A stretch of DNA of 64,000 bases, taken from the NCBI GenBank assembly GCA_964020055.1, contig OZ026533.1, forward strand, positions 310,001 to 374,000, read 5' to 3'. A model generated the notes under the pieces. The model was not told the origin of the DNA. It saw only the letters and a program-made list of their open reading frames with translations, and ran no database searches. Made by a program: the position numbers and the translations under genes. Source of the DNA: G964020055 sp964020055. GTDB lineage: Bacteria; Pseudomonadota; Alphaproteobacteria; WRAU01; Hepatincolaceae. Of the stretch, positions 56,772-64,000 are shown one piece after another. The first letter of the stretch is position 1. Every line of letters begins with the position of its first letter.

Positions 56772-58158
56772 CACGTCTGATCCATTAATTAATAAATATG
56801 CAAGTGTTGAGATTGTTAAAACTTTTTCAGATGATAATAGGTACAACTTATGGAGATCATTGTGGATATCACTTGCAAAAGCAGAAAAAGAAGCAGGTCT
56901 TGATATTACAGATGAGCAAATAAATGAAATGATGTTACAAAAAAATAACATTAATTTTACAGAAGTCGCAAGAATAGAAAAAGAATTATCACATGATGTA
57001 ATGGCTCATTTACATCATTTTGGAAACTTAGCTCCAAAAGCTAAAGGCATAATGCATTTAGGTGCTACAAGTGAATTTATAAAAGATAATACAGATTTGA
57101 TTTTAATTAAAAATGCTCTTAACTTAATAGAAGATAAATTAATAAAAGTTATAACATCATTAGTAGATTTTGCATTAAAATATAAAGATTTACCTACACT
57201 TTCATTTACACATTATCAAGTTGCGCAACCAACTACAGTAGGTAGAAGGGCATGTATGTGGTTACAATCTTTTTATATAGATTTACAAGAACTGAATTAT
57301 ATAAAAAAGCATATAAAATTTAGAGGAATAAAAGGAACTACAGGTACTTTAGCAAGCTTTAAAGAATTATTCAAAGGTGATTATGAAAAAGTAAAAAGCA
57401 TAAATGATAAAATCACTAAAGAATTTGGTTTTGAAAAAAGTTTTATCATAACAGGACAAACTTATGATAGAAAGTTTGATATTTCTTTATTAAATTGTTT
57501 ATCTGCAATAGCTGTATCATCTCATAAAATAACAAATGATATAAGGTTATTACAAAACTTAAAAGAGTTAGAAGAAGGGTTTGGAAAAAACCAAATTGGT
57601 TCATCTGCAATGCCTTATAAAAAGAATCCTATTAAGTGTGAGAGGATATCTTCATTAGCTAAGTATTTAATGACACTTCCTATATCTACAAACATGGTGG
57701 CATCTACACAATGGCTAGAAAGGACTTTAGATGATAGTGCAAACAGAAGAATCACAATACCTAATGCATTCTATACTGCAGATGCTATTTTATCACTATT
57801 AAATAATATTATAGAAAATTTACAAGTTAATATAAAAGTAATAAATAAAAATATAAATGCAGAAATTCCTTTTTTAGCAACAGAAAATATAATGATGTTC
57901 TGTGTAAAAAAGGGTGGGGATAGACAAAATTTACATGAAAAAATAAGACAGTATTCGATTCAAACTAAAAAGAAAATGATTGAAGAGGGTACAGATAACA
58001 ATTTATTAGAAAAAATCCTAAATGATAAAGATTTTCACATTACAAAAGAAGAATTAAAAACATTATTAAATGTAGATAATTTTATTGGATTTTCAAAAGA
58101 ACAAGTTAATGAGTTTACAAAAGAGGTTAAAGGATATATAAAAAATCTAAAGACATAA
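56761..58158 (+). CDS. purB: Adenylosuccinate lyase
   Basis: A 465-residue fumarase-superfamily enzyme that removes fumarate from adenylosuccinate (and SAICAR). The superfamily signature is 'GSSAMPYKKNPIKCERI' at about 280. 'HDVMAHLHHFG' and 'MHLGATSEFIKDNTD' form the earlier active-site parts, and 'TLSFTHYQVAQPTTVG' the substrate His. No other purine biosynthesis genes except guaA and guaB are in view, so here it may mainly serve IMP-to-AMP conversion. Confidence 0.95.
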   Translation: MKINTSDPLINKYASVEIVKTFSDDNRYNLWRSLWISLAKAEKEAGLDITDEQINEMMLQKNNINFTEVARIEKELSHDVMAHLHHFGNLAPKAKGIMHLGATSEFIKDNTDLILIKNALNLIEDKLIKVITSLVDFALKYKDLPTLSFTHYQVAQPTTVGRRACMWLQSFYIDLQELNYIKKHIKFRGIKGTTGTLASFKELFKGDYEKVKSINDKITKEFGFEKSFIITGQTYDRKFDISLLNCLSAIAVSSHKITNDIRLLQNLKELEEGFGKNQIGSSAMPYKKNPIKCERISSLAKYLMTLPISTNMVASTQWLERTLDDSANRRITIPNAFYTADAILSLLNNIIENLQVNIKVINKNINAEIPFLATENIMMFCVKKGGDRQNLHEKIRQYSIQTKKKMIEEGTDNNLLEKILNDKDFHITKEELKTLLNVDNFIGFSKEQVNEFTKEVKGYIKNLKT

Positions 58159-58189
58159 AAAAAGAGACTAAAATTAGTCTCTTTTTTTT
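58157..58189 (+). terminator. Terminator of purB
   Basis: AAAGAGACTAA and TTAGTCTCTTT form an exact stem around AA, followed by a run of T. It overlaps the purB stop codon. Confidence 0.9.
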
Positions 58190-58322
58190 ATTAGGTAAAA
58201 TAATTATTAATAGTATAATATTAGAAAAATATATAGCCATATGTAGACAGGAGAGTTCAAATTATAAATAATAAAAGAATTATAACTACATATAAATCAT
58301 AAAATTAAAATACTAGTAATAA

Positions 58323-59003
58323 TTATTTAAACCTAAAATCTACAGCAACTTGTATCCAAGTATCTTTTTTTATATCTCTTTTTATATTCCAGTATGGTAC
58401 TGTTTTTAAAACCTCATTATCTAAACTCGAAAATCCTGAAGATTTTACGATTTTAACATCTTTTATATCTCCATTTGGAGACAATAAAAATTTCACAATA
58501 ACTTCACCTTGTTGGTTAGCTAAAATAGCTGCTCTTGGATAGTTAGGACTTTTATAATTTAATAATTTTTGATCCTTAATTAAAGCTTCAGCAGAAGTGT
58601 CTTCTATACCATCAATCCCAGAAGATACTTGTTGTTGAGTTACTTTATTTATATTTTTTTGTTTATCTTTATTTTCTTCCTTCTGAATAATTTTTTTATT
58701 AGTTATATTTTTATTTTTAGTTTTTTTTTGTGTTGTTTTTTTCTTGACTTGTATATTTCTTTCTATAAACTCTTTATTTGGGTTTATTATATTATTTTTT
58801 TTTATAGAAAGTAAATCTTTTTTTTCATCAAACTCATTTTTCTCAATATTATTTTTATCTGAATATTCAATGTTTATATATTTTGGGGCTTTAGTGTTTA
58901 TATTAATATAAGAATTACTACTATTTATATCAAACAAAAATATAAAGCCCGTTATAAAAGTAATATGTAGAAATAGTGATATAGATAAAAAAATATTAAA
59001 CAT
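58323..59003 (-). CDS. tonB: TonB energy transducer
   Basis: A 226-residue protein with one N-terminal helix (about 4-25). A Lys/Asn/Glu-rich periplasmic linker replaces the usual Pro-rich rod. The C-terminal TonB domain (about 140-226) contains 'SPNYPRAAILANQQGEVIV', 'SPNGDIKDVKIVKSSG' and 'LDNEVLKTVPYW'. TonB passes proton-motive energy to outer-membrane receptors. ExbB and ExbD, its usual partners, are not in this window. The two receptors lie just upstream on the same strand. Confidence 0.9.
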   Translation of the reverse strand: MFNIFLSISLFLHITFITGFIFLFDINSSNSYININTKAPKYINIEYSDKNNIEKNEFDEKKDLLSIKKNNIINPNKEFIERNIQVKKKTTQKKTKNKNITNKKIIQKEENKDKQKNINKVTQQQVSSGIDGIEDTSAEALIKDQKLLNYKSPNYPRAAILANQQGEVIVKFLLSPNGDIKDVKIVKSSGFSSLDNEVLKTVPYWNIKRDIKKDTWIQVAVDFRFK

Positions 59004-59026
59004 TTATATATTCATCATAATAATAT

Positions 59027-59062
59027 TTAAAAATAGGATGGCTTTTGCCATCCTATTTTTAA
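59027..59062 (-). terminator. Terminator between the receptor genes and tonB
   Basis: TTAAAAATAGGATGGC and its exact complement flank TTTT, ending in a T-rich tract on the minus strand. It follows the 59064 receptor gene by one base. Confidence 0.85.
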
Positions 59063-59063
59063 G

Positions 59064-61235
59064 TTATAAATCATATTTTACACCAAAAATTAAACCACGT
59101 CCTGCTCCAGGTCTAAATTGCCAATCATTAGTCCCATGAGGATTTGTACTATAAGTATTAAGTTCATTATATTTATTATTGAAAATATTAGTAAAACCAA
59201 ATAATACTTTAAAAGAACTATAATTATAATACAAAATAAGGTCACTTACCATATATCCTTTTATGTTTTTTCTCTGTAATTTATTACTATTATCAGAATA
59301 ATTTACATCATAATTAGATATATATTTGTAAGTATTTTTCAAAGTCAAACCATCTAGAAGTGTAAAATCAAATCCAAAAGCTAAACTAACATTAGGAATC
59401 AATGTTAGTTGTTTTCCTACCTTTGATTTTAAATTTTCAATTTGAATGTTTTTGTCAGCATCTGTAATTCCTGAAATATTTTTAATTTTTTCTGTATTAG
59501 CTTTTGTTAAATTAGTATTCATATATGTACCATTTACAAAAACACTTACTTTAGATGTTATTTGAGAATTGGCTGAAAAATCAATACCTGTTCTTCTAGT
59601 ATCTCCAATATTTAATGATGCATAAGATCTATATCCAAAAAACGATGCAGACCCATATATAGTTTCTATTTCATTATTGGTATTTGTATTAAATACACTA
59701 AGTTTTAAATTAGTTTTATATGTTGGTATATAAGTTTGTGCACCAATTTCATAAGTTACAAACTTTTCATAATCTAAGTTATTTGCTGTATATTTTCTAT
59801 TACCATAATCCATAGTAAATAATATATCTGGGGCTGTGAAACCTGTTTCAGCTTTTACGTAAACATTAGTGTTTTTTCCAAAATTATGACCTAATAAAAC
59901 TTCAAATGCTGTATTATTTTTGACTGAATTTTTATATTTACCATTATTTGAAATATTAACATCCCAAGTATCTTTATTATATCTAAAACCTGTTTTTAAG
60001 TAAGTAGCTTCTTGTATAAAAATATTATTCATAACAAAAAAAGCAATTGTTTTTTTATTATATTCAGATGGAGAACCGTTCAAAGTATTTTTTAATTTAG
60101 AAAAAATAGTATCATTACCAACCATTACATAGTTTGTTGTGTTTTCAAAAAAACCTTTGTAATTATATTTTAATTTTATTTTATTACCTATATCTTGAGA
60201 AGAAAAATTTGTTTTAATAGGTCTAATCAAATTACCTGGCAAAGGTAACACATAATTTACAGTTCCATTTAACCATTTGTGTGCACTATGAAAAAATTGC
60301 TCATCTATAGAGAAATTTCCAAAATCACCTTGATAAATCAGATTATGAACTTGATTTTTTCTATCTCTAGTATACTCATTATCTTTAGTATGAGTACCAT
60401 CTTCTTTGAAAAATCTTACAAATTGTCCATCTTCTTCATAATTAGTATACTGATATCCTAAGTTTTGATGGTCAGAAATCTTATATTTTACTTGGATAGT
60501 ATAGTTTTCGTTATTAGACTGATCCCAATTTTTCCATTTTCCAGAATTCTGGTAGGAACTCATAAATCTAAAAAATAATTTTTCATTAAATACAGGAAAT
60601 CCAAAAACATAAGATGTTGATTTTTTATCTCCAAAAACTGTAGTCAAACTTCCAGTTGGTTTAAACGTATTATCGGAAAAAGATGTTCTAATATTAACAA
60701 CACCACCACGAGTTCCATTTCCGAAGATTACACTTCCTGATCCTGGTAAAATATCTATAGCTTCTATTTGTTGTGGAAGTATAACATTATATGATGGCCA
60801 GTAATGTGAAAATTCTAAGCTGTTCATAGGAACACCATCTACTAACACTTGTACATTTCTTGAAGATGAAGCACCTTGACCTCGTATATCTATTGAGCCT
60901 CTATCACTCAAACCAGTTATAATTTGTCCTTGATTTTTTAAACTATCTTCTAAACTACTTTGATCGTTTCCGTTAAGTTCTTCGTTAATAATTTTATAAG
61001 AATTATTTTTATAATATTCTGCGTCATCAAATTTTTTGATTCCTAGAACTCTTATTTTAAATAAATTTTCTATTTTGGATTCTGTATCATCCTTGTCTTT
61101 TGAAGATAACAATGGAGGTAAATCTATCGGTTCATCATTGTTTTTTTTTGCGGCAAAAGCAGAAGTTGTGATTGTAAAATTTAAAGTTAATATTAACGCT
61201 AAAGAGGTGAATTTAGAAGATCTTATTTTATACAT
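59064..61235 (-). CDS. TonB-dependent outer-membrane receptor 1
   Basis: A receptor of about 723 residues starting at ATG 61235, five bases after AAGGA; a longer frame to 61289 adds 18 residues without a ribosome-binding site. A signal peptide ends at 'TTSAFAA'. The plug domain has 'LSDRGSIDIRGQGASSSRNV', 'VDGVPMNSLE' and 'LPGSGSVIFGNGTRGGVVNI'. The rest is a 22-strand barrel ending in 'GRGLIFGVKYDL' with its C-terminal aromatic-free Leu. The ligand (siderophore, heme, cobalamin, sugar) cannot be read from sequence. Confidence 0.9.
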   Translation of the reverse strand: MYKIRSSKFTSLALILTLNFTITTSAFAAKKNNDEPIDLPPLLSSKDKDDTESKIENLFKIRVLGIKKFDDAEYYKNNSYKIINEELNGNDQSSLEDSLKNQGQIITGLSDRGSIDIRGQGASSSRNVQVLVDGVPMNSLEFSHYWPSYNVILPQQIEAIDILPGSGSVIFGNGTRGGVVNIRTSFSDNTFKPTGSLTTVFGDKKSTSYVFGFPVFNEKLFFRFMSSYQNSGKWKNWDQSNNENYTIQVKYKISDHQNLGYQYTNYEEDGQFVRFFKEDGTHTKDNEYTRDRKNQVHNLIYQGDFGNFSIDEQFFHSAHKWLNGTVNYVLPLPGNLIRPIKTNFSSQDIGNKIKLKYNYKGFFENTTNYVMVGNDTIFSKLKNTLNGSPSEYNKKTIAFFVMNNIFIQEATYLKTGFRYNKDTWDVNISNNGKYKNSVKNNTAFEVLLGHNFGKNTNVYVKAETGFTAPDILFTMDYGNRKYTANNLDYEKFVTYEIGAQTYIPTYKTNLKLSVFNTNTNNEIETIYGSASFFGYRSYASLNIGDTRRTGIDFSANSQITSKVSVFVNGTYMNTNLTKANTEKIKNISGITDADKNIQIENLKSKVGKQLTLIPNVSLAFGFDFTLLDGLTLKNTYKYISNYDVNYSDNSNKLQRKNIKGYMVSDLILYYNYSSFKVLFGFTNIFNNKYNELNTYSTNPHGTNDWQFRPGAGRGLIFGVKYDL

Positions 61236-61355
61236 AATGTTCCTTGCCATAATACTTGATTGATGAAAAATATTCAAACTATGTTTCATAGTAACATATA
61301 TTAGATAATTATTTAATATATTAAAAATGATACTTTATTGGTATAATTTATAATA

Positions 61356-63527
61356 TTATAAATCATATTTAATTGCAAAATAAAAATTACGCTCCATCCC
61401 TACAGTTAATACCCCAGAGTTTCCTCCTTGAAAAGAGCTATAATATCTTTCATCAAATAAATTTTTAACTCCAATTGTCAAAGACCACTTATTTATTAAA
61501 TATGACAAGTCGAGATCGCTTACTAAATATCCATTTACATAAATATATTCTCTATCTGAGGAAGTAGTTTTAGTGCCTATGTATGAAGATATATATTTGT
61601 AGGTATTTTTTAAACTTAGATTATCAGTTATATTGATTTTATATCCAAATAGCAGATTCCATTTTGGAACTTTAGCAAGCCATTTTCCTACTTCCTGGTT
61701 ATATTTTTTAACCTGATTGTTTATTTGATTTATACCTAAAATGCTTTCTTTTTCGTATAATTGACTATAATTTGCAGATAAAGTTTTATTGTAAGAGTAC
61801 GTGCCGCTGAAAAAAAGATTTATTTTAGTAAAAATATCTTGCTCAAAAGAAAATTCTACTCCTTTTCTATTAGTTTCTCTTAAATTCAAGGCTAAAGACA
61901 CAGATTTACCTTCTAGATTTTTTGTATATAGTCTTGTAAGTTCATTTTTTGTTGTTGTATCAAAAAGAGCAACTTTAAATGATGTTTTACTACTAGGAAT
62001 AGAAATTTTTGTACCTATTTCATTAGTTACAAAAGTTTCATTATTTACATTGTTATTATAATAAATAGTACCTATTTGGTCTGTTACATACATACCATCT
62101 GGCGATGTAAAGCCTGTTTCTTGTTTAGCATAAATATTAATATTTTTATTAATATTATGACCTAATAATACTTCATAAGCAGTACTTTCTATAGTATTGT
62201 TGTAATTTTTATATATTTTATTCAATGCACCAGATGTTGCAGCTGGTGAATTTTTCCCCCAGTGATCTAAATTATATCTAAATCCTGTTATTAAATATGT
62301 ATTTGCTAAAATAAATACTTTATTCAAAGCAAAAAAAGCTAATGTTTCTTTACTGTAATCATATTGATTAGTTGCATTTACAGTTATATGTTGTGTAGTA
62401 TATAACCAATCATTACCTATTAATAAATAATTATCTGTATTAGTTGAAGAATTTCCATAATTGTATTTAAATTTTATTTTATTGCCTTTAATAGCGTTTG
62501 CAAAACTAGTATTTGTTGTTTTTTTAGTCGTTGGATTTTTTAGCTCTCTTTTTAACCAAGAACCTTCTAGAACGTAAAATTGTTCATCAACTGATAATTT
62601 ATCAAAAGAACCTTGATAAATGAAATTATAAATTTTATTTACTCTATCTCTAGGATACAAGTTGCTTGATGCTCGCCAATCAGTAGTAATATTTTTTTCT
62701 TGAATAAAACCTGCATATTTACCATCTTCTGAATAATCAGAATACATTAATCCTATTATATTATTATCTGTTATTTTATATTTACTGTAAAATGATATAT
62801 ATCTTATTTTACTAGATTCACCTCTAAGATATGCCTTTGAAGTATCATATGAAGCACCAAATTGTAATAAAAGTTTGTTATCAAAAAAAGTTTTACCTAA
62901 ATACATTGCTACATTCTGTGTATTGAAAGATCCAACACCAAAAGACAAAAAGTTCAAAGGAGAAAATTTTGTAGAAGTAAATGGAGTTTTGATATGTATT
63001 GATCCTCCTTGGGTTCCGTTACCATAAATAACACTTCCAGAACCTGCTAAAATATCAATACTATCTATAGCTTGTGAAGGAATTATATTATAACCTGGCC
63101 AATAATGAAAAACATCTAATACATTTGTGCTTACCCCGTCTACAAAAATTGAAACGGTTTGTCTAGATTTATCCTGACCTTGACCTCTGATGTCTATTGT
63201 ACCTCTGAAATCTAACCCTGTAACAACTTGAGAAGTTGTTTGTAATATATCTTGTAAACTTCTAGCTCCTGAGTTTTTTATTACATCTAAAGGGATAACA
63301 GTTTTATTTTCCTTGTAATAATCAGCATCATCTGAAGTTTTATTTGCAGTAACTATAATTTTTTCCTCTACTTTTGTTTTCTTTGCTTTTTCAATAGAAG
63401 ATGATTTATTTTTTGACATTTCTAATGACTTGTTAATATCATTTAATGCATTTAATTTTGAGCTGGAATTAAAATAACAAGCAGCTATAAAAATATATAA
63501 ATATTTATAAGTATGAAATTTGGTCAT
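61356..63527 (-). CDS. TonB-dependent outer-membrane receptor 2
   Basis: A 723-residue paralogue of the receptor at 59064, with AAAGG before the ATG. A short N-terminal signal is followed by a TonB-box-like 'KVEEKIIVTANK'. The plug domain has 'LDFRGTIDIRGQGQDKSRQ', 'VDGVSTNVLD' and 'LAGSGSVIYGNGTQGGSIHI'. The barrel ends in 'FYFAIKYDL'. Both proteins share plug wording and end alike, so they arose by duplication and likely take up related ligands. It may head the receptor pair's transcript. Confidence 0.9.
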   Translation of the reverse strand: MTKFHTYKYLYIFIAACYFNSSSKLNALNDINKSLEMSKNKSSSIEKAKKTKVEEKIIVTANKTSDDADYYKENKTVIPLDVIKNSGARSLQDILQTTSQVVTGLDFRGTIDIRGQGQDKSRQTVSIFVDGVSTNVLDVFHYWPGYNIIPSQAIDSIDILAGSGSVIYGNGTQGGSIHIKTPFTSTKFSPLNFLSFGVGSFNTQNVAMYLGKTFFDNKLLLQFGASYDTSKAYLRGESSKIRYISFYSKYKITDNNIIGLMYSDYSEDGKYAGFIQEKNITTDWRASSNLYPRDRVNKIYNFIYQGSFDKLSVDEQFYVLEGSWLKRELKNPTTKKTTNTSFANAIKGNKIKFKYNYGNSSTNTDNYLLIGNDWLYTTQHITVNATNQYDYSKETLAFFALNKVFILANTYLITGFRYNLDHWGKNSPAATSGALNKIYKNYNNTIESTAYEVLLGHNINKNINIYAKQETGFTSPDGMYVTDQIGTIYYNNNVNNETFVTNEIGTKISIPSSKTSFKVALFDTTTKNELTRLYTKNLEGKSVSLALNLRETNRKGVEFSFEQDIFTKINLFFSGTYSYNKTLSANYSQLYEKESILGINQINNQVKKYNQEVGKWLAKVPKWNLLFGYKINITDNLSLKNTYKYISSYIGTKTTSSDREYIYVNGYLVSDLDLSYLINKWSLTIGVKNLFDERYYSSFQGGNSGVLTVGMERNFYFAIKYDL

Positions 63528-63660
63528 TATACCTTTATAAGTAGATTCGTTGGCTATAAAAGATTATAGAATAACTTTTGATTGTTATTTTTGATATATA
63601 TGTTAAACAATATCTAACGTTTACATTATACTATATTTAAGATAAAGGAGATATGATAAT

Positions 63661-64000
63661 ATGCAAAAAGATTTACTAGAACCCAAATATGGTTTAATTA
63701 CTACTATTTCTATGGTTGTGGGCTCTGTGATTGGAGTTGGAATTTTTCTTAGAGCACCGCAAATGGCGCTTGCTTCTGGAGGAAATACAACCGCTATATT
63801 AGTAGCATGGCTTGTTAGTATCATCATGGTAATTCCTATTGTAATAATTGTCTCTGAAACCGCTTCTACCTTAAATGAATCTGGTGGCTTACAAATATTA
63901 GGTGAAAAAACTTGGGGAAAAAGAACAGGTTTTGCTATGGGCTGGACACAAACTTTTTTTTATATTCCAACTAATATTGTCATCATACTTTACCTTGCTG
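63661..64000 (+). CDS. APC-family amino-acid permease, N-terminal part (runs off window)
   Basis: The first 113 residues of a permease starting at ATG 63661, ten bases after AAAGGAG. 'KYGLITTISMVVGSVIGVGI' is the classic APC helix 1 with the GxGIF-type substrate loop ('GVGIFLRAP'). Later helices include 'VSIIMVIPIVIIVSE', and a Gly-rich region 'LNESGGLQIL' follows. It would import or exchange amino acids. The gene is divergent from the second receptor and is cut by the window end. Confidence 0.85.
   Translation, partial: MQKDLLEPKYGLITTISMVVGSVIGVGIFLRAPQMALASGGNTTAILVAWLVSIIMVIPIVIIVSETASTLNESGGLQILGEKTWGKRTGFAMGWTQTFFYIPTNIVIILYLA

Noticed and set aside
63621..63827. Minus-strand open frame opposite the permease
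   Set aside because: It is antisense to a clear APC permease helix 1.

Overview
The window is a very AT-rich stretch (roughly a quarter G+C by eye) of a bacterial chromosome. Gene order and gene types point to a host-associated alphaproteobacterium with a reduced genome, Holosporales- or Rickettsiales-like; this placement is inference, since no rRNA gene is present. The supporting signals are the bamE / DUF177-rpmF-plsX-fabH cluster, the ppiD / tpiA-secG-pyrG-kdsA-eno-pdhA-pdhB-pdhC-lpd cluster, and an E1-beta subunit carrying its own lipoyl domain, which is typical of alphaproteobacteria. kdsA, bamE, TonB and two TonB-dependent receptors show a Gram-negative envelope with Kdo-type lipopolysaccharide.

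Layout. 1-6616: bamE fragment, DUF177-rpmF-plsX-fabH, then tkt-rpe-DUF502. 6648-9460: a restriction-modification gene (nuclease, N6-adenine methylase and specificity domains) split by a one-base frame break. 9482-13473: guaB, a small lipoprotein and guaA. 13474-18560: an accessory island with a possible transposase remnant, a frameshifted small gene, two unknown genes (one with an internal duplication), a RimJ/RimL-like acetyltransferase, a MoaF-like protein, msrA, a methyltransferase-like protein and a small unknown protein. 19023-23807: aspS, then xseB-ispA-dxs. 23887-28846: exported or unusual proteins, namely a coiled-coil lipoprotein, a degenerate alpha-carbonic-anhydrase-fold protein, an acetyltransferase with a stop at codon 2, and a protein with twelve 21-residue repeats. 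29079-34406: iron-type alcohol dehydrogenase, a short tatA, two paralogous EamA transporters and ppiD. 34758-46692: tpiA to lpd. 46910-50393: a small secreted protein, a T7-lysozyme-like amidase, tRNA-Leu(UAG), a decayed ImmA/IrrE peptidase beside a coiled-coil membrane protein, and fba. 50478-58158: a MerR regulator, class Ib ribonucleotide reductase (nrdI-nrdE-nrdF), a lipoprotein, a MATE transporter and purB. 58323-64000: tonB, two TonB-dependent receptors and the start of an amino-acid permease.

Functionally the window holds lower glycolysis and non-oxidative pentose-phosphate genes (fba, tpiA, eno, tkt, rpe), a full pyruvate dehydrogenase complex, isoprenoid precursor synthesis (dxs, ispA), GMP/AMP interconversion (guaB, guaA, purB), CTP synthesis, dNTP synthesis and TonB-driven uptake. 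The housekeeping genes look intact. Nearly all broken frames lie in accessory genes, which suggests real decay more than a uniformly poor sequence.
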